DNA of 32,777 nucleotides from Pseudomonadaceae bacterium (GTDB lineage: Bacteria; Pseudomonadota; Gammaproteobacteria; Pseudomonadales; Pseudomonadaceae), in the NCBI GenBank assembly GCA_030602315.1, contig JAUVZY010000027.1, positions 1-32,777 of the forward strand. Reading direction: 5' to 3'. The notes beneath the pieces were generated by a model, which worked only from the letters and a program-made list of their open reading frames with translations, was not told the origin of the DNA and made no database searches. Shown piece after piece: positions 7,654 to 17,367 of the stretch. Position 1 is the stretch's first letter. Each line of letters begins with the position of its first letter. The translations under genes were made by a program, and so were the position numbers.

Positions 7654-8480
7654 ACCCGACGCTCGCCGGCAGAGACCCGGCCGCCCTGCCGCGCCTGCTG
7701 CTGACGCTGCTGGCAGTGGCGCTGCTGTGGCCGGGCCTGCAGCTCTCGGAATTGAACCTGGCGGTGCTGGCCGATGACGGCAACCTCGCCACCATGGGCG
7801 GCTTCGTCGCCGGCTTCTGGCCGCCGGAGCACGGCGCCGACTTTCTGGCCCTGCTCGCCCGCGCCACCGTCGAGACCCTGGCCATCGCCACCGCCGGGAT
7901 GACCCTGGCGCTCGCCATTGCCCTGCCGCTGTCGCTGGCCGCCAGCCGTGCGCTGTCGCTTTCCGCGGTGAGTCGCGGCGGCCGGCCCGGGCTGCTCGGC
8001 CAGGCGCTGCGCTGGCCGGTGCGCGCGCTGCTGATCGTGCTGCGCAGCGTGCCGGAGATCGTCTGGGCGCTGTTGTTCGTGCGCGCTGTGGGCCTGGGGC
8101 CGACCGCCGGGGTACTGGCCATCGCCATCACCTATGCCGGGATGCTCGGCAAGGTCTTCGCCGAGATCTACGAATCGGTCGATCCGCTGCCGGCCCGCGC
8201 GCTGCTCGGCGCCGGCGGCTCGCGGCTGGCGGCGTTCGGCTACGGCGTGCTGCCGCTGGCCGCCTCGGAGATGCTGTCCTACACCGTTTACCGCTGGGAA
8301 TGCGCGATTCGCGCCTCGGTGGTAATGGGTTTTGTCGGCGCCGGCGGGCTGGGCCAGCAGATGGATCTGTCGATGCGCATGTTCGCCGGCGGCGAGGTCG
8401 CCTCGATGCTGCTGACCTTCCTCGTACTGGTGCTGCTGGCCGACGCGCTGAGCCGCCTATTGAGGGAGCGCTATACATGA
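7647..8480 (+). CDS. ABC transporter permease (PhnE-like), first of two
   Basis: A 277-residue inner-membrane permease with about six hydrophobic segments. The [14 protein letters not shown] stretch and the later [16 protein letters not shown] stretch are typical of PhnE-family permeases and include the cytoplasmic loop that contacts the ATPase. It starts inside the end of the ATPase gene and its own stop overlaps the start of the second permease (ATGA). Two separate PhnE-like permeases suggest a heterodimeric channel rather than a homodimer. Confidence 0.85.
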   Translation: MLNPTLAGRDPAALPRLLLTLLAVALLWPGLQLSELNLAVLADDGNLATMGGFVAGFWPPEHGADFLALLARATVETLAIATAGMTLALAIALPLSLAASRALSLSAVSRGGRPGLLGQALRWPVRALLIVLRSVPEIVWALLFVRAVGLGPTAGVLAIAITYAGMLGKVFAEIYESVDPLPARALLGAGGSRLAAFGYGVLPLAASEMLSYTVYRWECAIRASVVMGFVGAGGLGQQMDLSMRMFAGGEVASMLLTFLVLVLLADALSRLLRERYT

Positions 8481-9244
8481 GCACGGCATCGCGCTGGCTG
8501 TTGCCGCTTGCACTGCTGGTGGCGGTACTTGGCGCCTTTGCTTTTCTCGACCTGCAGGCCGCGTCGCTGCTGAGCGCCGAAGGGCTGGCGCAGATGGCCG
8601 ATTACGCGGCAGGCTTTTTCTCGCCGGACTTTTCCAACAGCCATCTGCGCGCCATCGGCTGGGCCAGCCTGGAAACCCTGGCCATGTCGGCGATCGGCAC
8701 CCTGCTGGCGGCACTGCTCGGCCTGGCCCTGGCCCTGCCGGCCGCCGGGCGCTGTGGTCTGGTCGCCCGGGCGGCGGCGCGCCTGCTGCTCAATGCGCTG
8801 CGGGCGATTCCGGAGCTGGTGTGGGCCGCGCTGATGGTGCTGGCCGCCGGCCTCGGCCCCAATGCCGGCACCCTCGCCCTGGCGCTGCACACCGCCGGCG
8901 TGCTCGGCCGGCTGTTCGCCGAGGCGCTGGAGAATACCCCGCCGGCGCCGGCCGATGCCTTGCGCCTGGCGGGCAGCGGACGCCTCGCGGCCTTCTGCTA
9001 CGGCACCCTGCCGAGCCTCTGGCCGCAGCTGGTGGCCTATTCGCTGTACCGCTGGGAAAACAACATCCGCATGGCCAGCGTGCTCGGCTTCGTCGGCGCC
9101 GGCGGGCTGGGGCAGATGCTCTACATGAGCCTCAGCCTGTTCCAGGAGGCCCAGGCGGCCACGGTCATCCTTGCCATGCTGGCGATGGTGCTGGCGGTGG
9201 ATGCCTTCAGCGGCTGGATCAGATTGCGCTGGGTGCGCAGCTAA
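8477..9244 (+). CDS. ABC transporter permease (PhnE-like), second of two
   Basis: A 255-residue membrane protein paralogous to its upstream neighbour: both share an LRxxPELVWAxL-type segment and the [11 protein letters not shown] end motif. It has an N-terminal hydrophobic anchor and about six membrane segments. ATG 8477 lies in the ATGA overlap with the previous stop and has GGGAG upstream; a longer in-frame reading from 8300 would lie within the previous gene. It ends the transporter operon, facing the minus-strand small membrane protein gene 20 bp away. Confidence 0.85.
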   Translation: MSTASRWLLPLALLVAVLGAFAFLDLQAASLLSAEGLAQMADYAAGFFSPDFSNSHLRAIGWASLETLAMSAIGTLLAALLGLALALPAAGRCGLVARAAARLLLNALRAIPELVWAALMVLAAGLGPNAGTLALALHTAGVLGRLFAEALENTPPAPADALRLAGSGRLAAFCYGTLPSLWPQLVAYSLYRWENNIRMASVLGFVGAGGLGQMLYMSLSLFQEAQAATVILAMLAMVLAVDAFSGWIRLRWVRS

Positions 9245-9264
9245 GACCCGCACCCCGCGAAGCA

Positions 9265-9531
9265 TCAGGCGCGCTGCGCCTGCCATTGGCCGACCAGCTG
9301 CCGGCCGAGCAGCACCCCGGCAGCCCCCGCCAAGAGCGCGGCCAGTCCGAGGTGGATCAGCGCGGCCAGCAGGGCGATGCAGAAAAATCGCCGCAGCGCC
9401 TGCACGCTCAGCGCCGCGCCGGGGCGGCCGTGATCACCTAGCTGTCGCCCCAGGGCATGACCGCCGAAATACAGCAGGCCGGCGACAAGGCCCAGCAGGC
9501 CACCCATGACAAGCGCCGTGGTCGCTTCCAT
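9265..9531 (-). CDS. Small membrane protein resembling N-ATPase subunit AtpR
   Basis: An 88-residue protein with three predicted membrane segments (about residues 5-26, 47-66 and 66-80). The order GLLGLVAGLLYFGGHALGRQL, a short polar loop, LRRFFCIALLAAL and a final GVLLGRQLVGQ resembles the AtpR subunit of N-type ATPases, but this is by eye and no other ATPase gene is in the window. The ATG at 9531 is chosen because AAGGAA lies six bases upstream and the membrane protein begins there; a longer frame to 9714 is an arginine-rich tail with no support. The leader is unusually A-rich and carries several AANAANAA motifs. The gene is real with good probability; the function is open. Confidence 0.65.
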   Translation of the reverse strand: MEATTALVMGGLLGLVAGLLYFGGHALGRQLGDHGRPGAALSVQALRRFFCIALLAALIHLGLAALLAGAAGVLLGRQLVGQWQAQRA

Positions 9532-9570
9532 TGTTGTTTCCTTCTTATTGTTGTTGTCGTTTTTTTGTTC
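9532..9570 (-). promoter_or_regulatory. A-rich leader with repeated AANAANAA (Hfq/Crc-type) motifs
   Basis: The minus-strand leader immediately before the start codon contains AACAACAA, AATAAGAA and another AACAACAA abutting or overlapping the ATG, plus AACAAAAA further upstream. AANAANAA is the catabolite-repression motif through which Hfq with Crc blocks translation in Pseudomonas. The motif density stands out in this GC-rich window. Confidence 0.5.
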
Positions 9571-9810
9571 GCCGGGCGGCCATGACGGCAACCGGCGAGC
9601 GTATCGGCGGCGCCGAACGCCGCGCGGCTCACTTCGATTGTCGGGGAGGTGCGCGGCCAGCGGCAAGCGCGCAGGCAGGCGTAGTCCGCGACCGAGCCGG
9701 CGCGGAACAGGCAAAGGAGAAGGGGCAGCGCGTGCCCTGCTGGGGCGGGAAGGTCATGCCCCCAGTGAAGAACCTCGCGGCGGCCAGCGCAAGCGCAGCC
9801 GCACGGACGG
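9571..9810. other. Intergenic stretch without a recognised gene
   Basis: About 240 bp between the small membrane protein leader and the DUF2288 gene. Reading frames here are GC-rich and show no ribosome binding site or recognisable product. A weak hairpin (9723-9737, GGGCA/TGCCC) followed on the minus strand by CTTCTCCTTTG might end the DUF2288 transcript. Confidence 0.4.
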
Positions 9811-10140
9811 TCAGTGGCTGGCCGGCTTGTCGCCGCGCTCCTGCACCAGCACCCAGGGCGCGACCACCACGCTCCACAGATCCGGGTCGCGCGCCAGCCA
9901 GTCCTGCGCCTGCTCGGCGTCCAGACGATTGAGCTGACCGGCGTTCAGCCAGGCGGCCACCGCGTCCTTCTCGTCCAGCGACATGGCGGTGGCCACCTCG
10001 ACCAGATTCAGCGCCGCACTGACCTTGAGCACCACGCCCCGGGCGAAGAACGGCTGCAGTTCCTGCCAGCCGATGGCGGCGGTTTCACCGAGCAGCTTGG
10101 TGTAGAGCAGGCTGCGCTCTTCGGACACGGATTCGGACAT
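9811..10140 (-). CDS. DUF2288 domain-containing protein
   Basis: A 109-residue soluble protein. The blocks LYTKLLGETAAIGWQELQP, FARGVVLKVS, LNLVEVATAM and the C-terminal DWLARDPDLWSVVVAPWVL are the conserved core of the DUF2288 family, for which no function is established. ATG 10140 has GGAG upstream and begins just before the conserved block; a longer frame to 10233 would cross the argG terminator region. It lies downstream of argG on the same strand but behind a strong terminator, so it is probably separately expressed. Confidence 0.85.
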   Translation of the reverse strand: MSESVSEERSLLYTKLLGETAAIGWQELQPFFARGVVLKVSAALNLVEVATAMSLDEKDAVAAWLNAGQLNRLDAEQAQDWLARDPDLWSVVVAPWVLVQERGDKPASH

Positions 10141-10231
10141 GGCAGGCTCCGGAGGCTGGGAAAAGGGGCGCCCATGATAATCGCCCGCCGCGGCATGACA
10201 ACCCGAGCGCGCGCATACGCGCTGCGCAAAC

Positions 10232-10261
10232 AAAAAACCCCGGCACAGGGGCCGGGGTTTT
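10232..10261 (-). terminator. Intrinsic terminator of argG
   Basis: CCCCGGC pairs with GCCGGGG, extended by flanking A/T pairs, around a 6-nt loop. On the minus strand the stem is followed by six T residues. It lies 23 bp after the argG stop. Confidence 0.9.
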
Positions 10262-10283
10262 CGTTGCGCGGCGCGCGGCAGGC

Positions 10284-11501
<1,218 letters not shown>

Positions 11502-11564
11502 GTGCCATCCACTCCCGGGAGTTGTAACGGAAAGACGCCGATTCTACTGATCGAGCCGCTGCTT

Positions 11565-12473
11565 TTACAGGGGCGCACTGCCCGTCTGGCCGGCTGCGTC
11601 GCTGGCGGAGGTCGCGCTGACGGCCTCACGCTCCAGCGCGACGTCCACCCGCCGGTTGCTGGCGCGATTGGCCGGGTTGTTGTTGGCCACGATGGGGTAG
11701 CGCTCGCCGTGAAAGCGCACGGTGATCTGCGCCTCGGGAAAACCCTTGGCCATGAGATAGTCACGCACCGCCAGCGCCCGGCGCCGCGACAGTTCGCGGT
11801 TGAGCAGGCGGTCGCCGGCATTGTCGGAATGGCCGTCGAGGTAGATGCGGTTGATCGTCGGATCATGGCCGATGAAATCGAGGATGATGTCCAGCCGCGC
11901 CCGGCCCTTGTCGTCCAGATCGGTATTGGCGCTGGGGAAGGGAATCCGCGTGTTGCGGATCTGCTCGAAATTCACCGGCAACAGCTTGGCGGTGCAGGCA
12001 AGGTACTGGTCATAGGCCTTGGCGAAACGCGTCGGTAGCAGGCGCACTTCCAGGCGCTCGCCGCCGTGACGGGTGTGGTGGCGCACCACCGGGCTGCGCC
12101 CCTCGAGCAGCCCGCTGAGCAGGCGGCCGGCCTGGTAGTGATTGCTGTCGAGCACCACATCGCCTCGACGCACCGGCACCTGCCCGAGGGAGATGTCGCT
12201 GCGCGTCGGCTGCCACGGCGCGGCGGCCGCCAAGAGCGTGGCCGAGCCGTCGGCGAACCAGTTCTCCTGGGCGCGCAGGCGGAAGATCGGCTCCTCCCCG
12301 GCGCGCCGCACGAACTCTCCGGCGCCCAGGCCGGTAACCGTCTGGCTCAACCGGCACTCGAACTTGTCACCCTCCACACGCCACTCGGCCCGCTCCAGAC
12401 GCGTCTGGAAGGTCAGAGCGAACGCCGCAGGGGCGAACAGCAGGCTGGCCAGGGCAAGGGGGCGCAGGTTCAA
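11565..12473 (-). CDS. motY: Sodium-type flagellar protein MotY (OmpA-like)
   Basis: A 302-residue periplasmic protein that forms part of the T ring holding the flagellar stator. It has a signal peptide (NLRPLALASLLFAPAAFA), a MotY N-terminal domain beginning LTFQTRLERAEWRVEGDKFECRLSQ-like (here at about residues 19-43), and a C-terminal OmpA-like peptidoglycan-binding domain with YLDGHSDNAGDRLLNRELS and the RRALAVRDYL helix. The start is a TTG at 12473 with CGGAG upstream; no ATG or GTG fits between the upstream leader and the signal peptide. A FliA promoter lies 34-60 bp upstream. The place between argG and pyrC is the same as in P. aeruginosa. Confidence 0.9.
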   Translation of the reverse strand: MNLRPLALASLLFAPAAFALTFQTRLERAEWRVEGDKFECRLSQTVTGLGAGEFVRRAGEEPIFRLRAQENWFADGSATLLAAAAPWQPTRSDISLGQVPVRRGDVVLDSNHYQAGRLLSGLLEGRSPVVRHHTRHGGERLEVRLLPTRFAKAYDQYLACTAKLLPVNFEQIRNTRIPFPSANTDLDDKGRARLDIILDFIGHDPTINRIYLDGHSDNAGDRLLNRELSRRRALAVRDYLMAKGFPEAQITVRFHGERYPIVANNNPANRASNRRVDVALEREAVSATSASDAAGQTGSAPL

Positions 12474-12506
12474 GTCGGGCTCCGGAGGGCGGGAGTTACA
12501 CCCGGC

Positions 12507-12533
12507 ATATCGGTGCCGGCGGGCAAAACTTGA
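12507..12533 (-). promoter_or_regulatory. FliA (sigma-28) promoter of motY
   Basis: On the minus strand TCAAGTTT (12533-12526), an 11-bp spacer and ACCGATAT (12514-12507) match the sigma-28 consensus at 7 of 8 and 6 of 8 positions with exact spacing. The expected start of transcription lies about 27 nt before the TTG codon. Confidence 0.65.
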
Positions 12534-12659
12534 GGCGAAGGCCCAAATAGACCCGACACGGCAGGCCGGGCCGCCGCGCGGCATGGCCGACACACCCCAG
12601 CCGGGGCATTTTCCGGTAGCATTCGTCGCACTTTTTTCGATACGCCCTGGATAGCTCGC

Positions 12660-13706
12660 ATGACCGACCGACTGACCCTGCTGCGCCCTGACGACTGGCA
12701 TATCCACCTGCGTGATGGCGCCGCCCTGCCCCATACCGTCGGCGATGCCGCCCGGCAGTTCGCCCGCGCGATCGTCATGCCGAACCTGGTCCCACCGGTA
12801 CGCAACGCCGAGGAAGCGGCCAGCTACCGCGAGCGCATCCTCGCCGCACGCCCGGCCGGCAATCCGTTCCAGCCGCTGATGGTGCTCTACCTCACCGACA
12901 GCACCCGCCCCGACGAGGTACGCGCGGCCAAGGCTTCCGGCATCGTCTACGCGGCCAAGCTGTACCCGGCCGGCGCCACCACCAACTCCGACTCCGGCGT
13001 GACCAAGATCGACAACATCTTCGGCGTGCTGGAAACCATGGCCGAGGTCGGCCTGCCGCTGTTGGTGCATGGCGAAGTGACGCGCGCGGAAATCGACGTG
13101 TTCGACCGCGAGAAAGCCTTCATCGACGAGCACCTGCGCCGGGTGGTCGAGCGCTTCCCGACCCTGCGCGTGGTCTTCGAGCACATCACCACCCGTGATG
13201 CCGCCGAATTCGTGCAGGAAGCCGGCCCCAACGTCGGCGCCACCATCACCGCCCATCACCTGCTGTACAACCGCAACCACATGCTGGTTGGTGGCATCCG
13301 CCCGCACTTCTATTGCCTGCCGATCTTGAAGCGCAACATCCACCAGGAAGCACTGCTCGATGCCGCCACCAGCGGCAATCCGAAATTCTTCCTCGGCACC
13401 GATTCGGCGCCGCATGCCCAGCACGCCAAGGAAGCCGCTTGCGGCTGTGCCGGCTGCTACACCGCCTTCGCGGCCATCGAGCTCTATGCCGAGGCGTTCG
13501 AGCAGCGCAATGCGCTGGAGCGCCTGGAGGCCTTCGCCAGCCATTTCGGCGCCGACTTCTACGGCCTGCCGCGCAACACCGACCACATCACTCTGGTGAA
13601 GTCCGAGTGGACCGTTCCGGCCGATCTGCCCTTCGGCGACGGGCGCAAGCTGGTGCCGCTGCGTGCCGGCGAAACGCTGCGCTGGCGTTTGGAGCAACCG
13701 GCATGA
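12660..13706 (+). CDS. pyrC: Dihydroorotase
   Basis: A 348-residue zinc amidohydrolase that closes N-carbamoyl-aspartate to dihydroorotate in pyrimidine synthesis. The metal ligands H14 and H16 in DWHIHLRDG, the lysine K100 in [11 protein letters not shown] that is carboxylated in this family, later histidines in LLVHGE and VFEHITTRD, and the aspartate in GTDSAPH are all present. Its length fits the E. coli-type (class II) enzyme. ATG 12660 lacks a strong ribosome binding site, but the conserved start [16 protein letters not shown] fixes it. Its stop overlaps the start of rnt (ATGA), so the two are coupled; it is divergent from motY. Confidence 0.97.
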   Translation: MTDRLTLLRPDDWHIHLRDGAALPHTVGDAARQFARAIVMPNLVPPVRNAEEAASYRERILAARPAGNPFQPLMVLYLTDSTRPDEVRAAKASGIVYAAKLYPAGATTNSDSGVTKIDNIFGVLETMAEVGLPLLVHGEVTRAEIDVFDREKAFIDEHLRRVVERFPTLRVVFEHITTRDAAEFVQEAGPNVGATITAHHLLYNRNHMLVGGIRPHFYCLPILKRNIHQEALLDAATSGNPKFFLGTDSAPHAQHAKEAACGCAGCYTAFAAIELYAEAFEQRNALERLEAFASHFGADFYGLPRNTDHITLVKSEWTVPADLPFGDGRKLVPLRAGETLRWRLEQPA

Positions 13707-14374
13707 GTGAGGACCTGTTCGACGACGACCTGGAGCCCTCCAGCGGTTCGGCACGCACGCCGATGGCCCGGCGCTTTCGCGGCTACCTGCCGGTCGTCGT
13801 CGACGTCGAGTGCGGCGGCTTCAACTGCGCCACCGATGCGCTGCTGGAAATCGCCGCGACCACCATCGCCATGGACGAGCAGGGCCTGGTCTATCCCGAC
13901 CACACCTACTTCTTCCGCGTCGAGCCCTTCGAAGGCGCGAACATCGAACCGGCGGCGCTGGAGTTCACCGGCATCAAGCTCGACCACCCGCTGCGCCAGG
14001 CCGTGCCGGAACACGACGCGCTGGCGGACATCTTCCGTGGCGTGCGCAAGGCGGTGAAATCGGCCGGCTGCAAACGGGCGATCCTGGTCGGCCACAACAG
14101 CTCGTTCGACCTGGGCTTTCTGAACGCCGCCGTCGCGCGCAGCGGCATCAAGCGCAACCCGTTCCACCCCTTCTCCAGCTTCGACACCGCCACCCTCGCC
14201 GGACTCGCCTACGGCCAGACCGTCCTGGCCAAGGCCTGCCAGGCGGCCGGCATCCCCTTCGACGGCCGTGAAGCGCACTCGGCGCGTTACGACACCGAGA
14301 AGACTGCCGAGCTGTTCTGCGGCATCGTCAATCGCTGGAAGGAAATGGGCGGCTGGGAAGAGTTCGACGAATAA
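13703..14374 (+). CDS. rnt: Ribonuclease T
   Basis: A 223-residue DEDD-family 3'-5' exoribonuclease that trims the 3' ends of tRNA and other stable RNAs and turns over tRNA CCA ends. Exo I (VDVECGGFN), Exo II ([12 protein letters not shown]) and Exo III ([14 protein letters not shown]) carry the acidic residues and the histidine. Exo I has Cys where many homologues have Thr or Ala; the catalytic Asp and Glu are kept. ATG 13703 overlaps the pyrC stop by four bases, and the frame before it runs inside pyrC. A bidirectional terminator follows. Confidence 0.95.
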   Translation: MSEDLFDDDLEPSSGSARTPMARRFRGYLPVVVDVECGGFNCATDALLEIAATTIAMDEQGLVYPDHTYFFRVEPFEGANIEPAALEFTGIKLDHPLRQAVPEHDALADIFRGVRKAVKSAGCKRAILVGHNSSFDLGFLNAAVARSGIKRNPFHPFSSFDTATLAGLAYGQTVLAKACQAAGIPFDGREAHSARYDTEKTAELFCGIVNRWKEMGGWEEFDE

Positions 14375-14417
14375 CGGCCATTGCCGCTACGCTCGCGCGG
14401 GCGGCCAACCCAGAACG

Positions 14418-14448
14418 AAAAAAGGCCAGTCTCTCGACTGGCCTTTTT
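14418..14448. terminator. Bidirectional terminator between rnt and thrC
   Basis: GGCCAGT pairs perfectly with ACTGGCC around CTCTCG, with A residues before and T residues after the stem, so it works for both the plus-strand rnt and the minus-strand thrC transcripts. Confidence 0.92.
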
Positions 14449-14462
14449 CATTGCCGTACGGC

Positions 14463-15887
14463 TTACAGCGGCTTGCCGCGGTTGCCGTGCTGGCTGACGA
14501 AGTCCTGGATGGTCTTCAGATCGTTCGGCAGCACCGTGCTGCGCTCTTCGCGCTCGTGCAGATCGAACAGGTGCTTGGGCAGCTCGAGGATCTTGCCGAT
14601 ACCGGCCTTCTCCACCGCCTCGGGGAATTTCACCGGGTGCGCGGTGCCCAGGATCACCATCGGGGTCTCCTGGCTGCGGCGGCACTCGCGCGCCGCGCGC
14701 ACGCCGATCGCGGTGTGCGGATCGAGCACCTCGGAGGTCGCCAGGAACACCTCGGCGATGGTCGCGCAGGTCTGCTCGTCATCCACCGCCAGCGAGTCGA
14801 ACAGGCGACGCGCTTCGGTCCAGCGATCCTCTTCCACCGACAGCTTGCCGGTGGCCTTGAAGGCGTCCAGCAGCTCGGCCACCGCCTTGCCGTTGCGCCC
14901 GTGCAGGTCGAACAGCAGGCGCTCGAAGTTCGACGACACCATGATGTCCATCGACGGCGACAGCGACGGGTGCAGGGTGTCCTTGTCGTAGCGGTTGCCG
15001 GACATGAAGCGGTGCAGGATGTCGTTGCGGTTGGTGGCGACGATCAGCTGGTTGATCGGCAGGCCCATGTTGCGCGCCAGGTAGCCGGCGAAGATGTCGC
15101 CGAAGTTGCCGGTCGGCACCGAGAACGACACCGAGCGGGCCGGGCCGCCCAGCTGCAGCGCGGCATGGAAGTAGTAGACGATCTGGGCCATGATCCGCGC
15201 CCAGTTGATCGAGTTGACCGCCACCAGCCGGGTGCCCTTGAGGAAGCCCTGGCCGGCGAAGCTGGCCTTGACCATCTCCTGGCAGTCGTCGAAGTTGCCT
15301 TCGATGGCGATGTTGTGGATGTTGTCGCCGAGGATGCTGGTCATCTGCCGGCGCTGCACGTCCGACACGCGCTGGTGCGGGTGCAGGATGAAGATGTCGA
15401 CGTTCTCGCAGCGACGGCAACCCTCGATGGCGGCCGAGCCGGTGTCACCGGAGGTGGCGCCCATGATCACCACGCGCTCGCCGCGCTTTGCCAGCACGTA
15501 GTCGAGCAGACGACCGAGCAGCTGCAGGGCGAAGTCCTTGAACGCCAGGGTCGGGCCGTGGAACAGCTCGAGCACCCACTCGTTGGTGTTCAGCTGGCGC
15601 AGCGGCGCTACCGCGGCGTGGGCGAACACGCCGTTCGGGCCGGTGGAGTAGGTTTCTTCGAGGATCTTCTTGAAGTCGGCGTCGGGGATGCAGTCGGTGA
15701 CGAACGGGCGCATCACGCGGAAGGCCAGCTCGTGGTAAGGCAGGTTCGCCCAGGAGGCGATCTCCTCGACGGTAAAGCGCGGCAGGTTCTCGGGAACGTA
15801 CAGACCGCCATCGGTCGCCAGGCCGGCGAGCAGGACGTCTTCGAAATTCAGGGCCGGTGCCTGGCCACGGGTGCTGATATAGCGCAT
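14463..15887 (-). CDS. thrC: Threonine synthase
   Basis: A 474-residue pyridoxal-phosphate enzyme converting O-phosphohomoserine to threonine, the last step of the pathway. The N-terminus MRYISTRGQAPALNFEDVLL is typical; the PLP lysine is K117 in HGPTLAFKDFALQ, and GATSGDTGSAA and SVPTGNFGDIFAGY are phosphate-binding stretches. Start ATG 15887 is preceded by AAGG, and the frame upstream of it crosses the end of hom. It lies 56 bp after hom on the same strand, so the two are co-transcribed for threonine synthesis. Confidence 0.96.
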   Translation of the reverse strand: MRYISTRGQAPALNFEDVLLAGLATDGGLYVPENLPRFTVEEIASWANLPYHELAFRVMRPFVTDCIPDADFKKILEETYSTGPNGVFAHAAVAPLRQLNTNEWVLELFHGPTLAFKDFALQLLGRLLDYVLAKRGERVVIMGATSGDTGSAAIEGCRRCENVDIFILHPHQRVSDVQRRQMTSILGDNIHNIAIEGNFDDCQEMVKASFAGQGFLKGTRLVAVNSINWARIMAQIVYYFHAALQLGGPARSVSFSVPTGNFGDIFAGYLARNMGLPINQLIVATNRNDILHRFMSGNRYDKDTLHPSLSPSMDIMVSSNFERLLFDLHGRNGKAVAELLDAFKATGKLSVEEDRWTEARRLFDSLAVDDEQTCATIAEVFLATSEVLDPHTAIGVRAARECRRSQETPMVILGTAHPVKFPEAVEKAGIGKILELPKHLFDLHEREERSTVLPNDLKTIQDFVSQHGNRGKPL

Positions 15888-15943
15888 GGGAAACCTTCGA
15901 AATTCGATTAGGGCCGGACGCGGGAGGCGCCCGGCACTCGGAG

Positions 15944-17248
15944 TCAGGCCAGTTGTTCGACGCGGATGCGAACCACGTTGCCGACCACATCGTCGAGCGC
16001 CTCGAACGCGGCGATGGCGTCGTCGATGCGCTGCTCCTTCACCCGGTGGGTCAGGAGGATCACCGGCACCAGGCCGTCGTGCTCCTCGACTTCCTTCTGC
16101 ATGATCGACTCGATGTTGATGCCGCGCTCGGACAGGATGGTCGCCAGCTGAGCCAGCACGCCCGGATGGTCCTTGGCCTGGATACGCAGATAGTAGGCGC
16201 TCTCGCACTCGCCGATCGGCAGTACCGGATGGTCGGACAACTGCTCGGCCTGGAAGGCCAGATGCGGCACGCGGTTGGTCGGGTCGGTGGTCAGCGCGCG
16301 GACCACGTCCACCACGTCGGCCACCACTGCCGAGGCGGTCGGCTCCATGCCGGCACCGGCACCGTAATAAAGAGTGCTGCCAACGGCATCGCCGTTGACC
16401 ATCACCGCGTTCATCACGCCATTGACGTTGGCGATCAGCCGGTCGGCCGGAATCAGCGTCGGATGTACGCGCAGCTCGATGCCAGCCTCGGTGCGGCGCG
16501 CCACGCCCAGGTGCTTGATGCGATAACCCAGCGCCTCGGCGTAGTTGACGTCGGCGGTGGTCAGCTTGGTGATGCCTTCGGTGTAGGCCTTGGCGAACTG
16601 CAGCGGGATACCGAAGGCAATGGAGGCCAGGATCGTCAGCTTGTGCGCGGCATCGATGCCTTCGACGTCGAAGGTCGGGTCGGCTTCGGCGTAGCCGAGC
16701 GCCTGGGCTTCGGCCAGCACGTCTTCGAAGGCACGACCCTTCTCGCGCATCTCGGTGAGGATGAAGTTGCCGGTACCGTTGATGATGCCGGCCAGCCAGT
16801 TGATGCGGTTGCCGGCCAGACCCTCGCGGATCGCCTTGATGATCGGGATGCCGCCGGCCACCGAGGCCTCGAAGGCGACGATCACGCCCTTCTCGCTGGC
16901 GCGCGCAAAGATCTCGTTGCCGTGCACGGCGATCAGCGCCTTGTTGGCCGTCACCACATGCTTGCCGTTGTCGATGGCGCGCATCACCAGTTCACGGGCA
17001 ACGGTGTAGCCGCCGATCAGCTCGATGACGATATCGATTTCCGGGTTGTCGGCCACCGCAAAGACATCATCGGTAATGGGGGTACCGGTGGTGTCGCATT
17101 GCGGGTTGGTCGCACGCGCGGCAATCTGCGCCACTTCGATGCCACGGCCGGCACGGCGGGCGATCTCCTCGGCGTTGCGTTTGAGTACGTTGAAGGTACC
17201 GCCACCGACGGTCCCCAAGCCACAGATGCCCACTTTCACCGGTTTCAC
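15944..17248 (-). CDS. hom: Homoserine dehydrogenase
   Basis: A 434-residue NAD(P)-dependent enzyme that reduces aspartate semialdehyde to homoserine for threonine and methionine. The N-terminal Rossmann motif GLGTVGGG is at about residues 10-17, TANKALIA and GGIPIIKAIREGLAGN are active-site segments, and a C-terminal ACT domain (about 350-430, DHPGVLAQLATILSERGINI) is the usual place of threonine feedback. First gene of hom-thrC. It is monofunctional, without an aspartokinase domain, as in other pseudomonads. Confidence 0.96.
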   Translation of the reverse strand: MKPVKVGICGLGTVGGGTFNVLKRNAEEIARRAGRGIEVAQIAARATNPQCDTTGTPITDDVFAVADNPEIDIVIELIGGYTVARELVMRAIDNGKHVVTANKALIAVHGNEIFARASEKGVIVAFEASVAGGIPIIKAIREGLAGNRINWLAGIINGTGNFILTEMREKGRAFEDVLAEAQALGYAEADPTFDVEGIDAAHKLTILASIAFGIPLQFAKAYTEGITKLTTADVNYAEALGYRIKHLGVARRTEAGIELRVHPTLIPADRLIANVNGVMNAVMVNGDAVGSTLYYGAGAGMEPTASAVVADVVDVVRALTTDPTNRVPHLAFQAEQLSDHPVLPIGECESAYYLRIQAKDHPGVLAQLATILSERGINIESIMQKEVEEHDGLVPVILLTHRVKEQRIDDAIAAFEALDDVVGNVVRIRVEQLA

Positions 17249-17275
17249 GTTGGACTCCCCATCATCAGCGTGACA

Positions 17276-17295
17276 GCGCCCGGAAAACCGGGCGC
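17276..17295. other. Perfect hairpin upstream of hom
   Basis: GCGCCCGG, a four-base AAAA loop and CCGGGCGC form an 8-bp stem 28 bp before the hom start. There is no T run on either side. It could slow or stop readthrough from the GFA-family gene or sit in the hom leader; the role is unclear. Confidence 0.4.
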
Positions 17296-17367
17296 AGAAA
17301 AGAGCCGCACATTACGAAGCGACCGGCTATTAGTCAATTGGCGCGCGGTGCACGGAGCAACGCGGCA

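Noticed and set aside
9571..9810. Possible small RNA or hidden gene in the 240-bp gap
   Set aside because: No clear promoter, strong terminator with a T run, or convincing reading frame could be seen.
11565..13754. A single 729-residue minus-strand frame covering motY and the whole antisense of pyrC
   Set aside because: Only the motY part (from TTG 12473) has a signal peptide, ribosome binding site and family match; the rest is the antisense of pyrC, an intact conserved gene.
13799..13830. Cys in the Exo I motif of RNase T as an inactive enzyme
   Set aside because: The catalytic Asp and Glu of the motif are kept; the replaced position is not a metal ligand.
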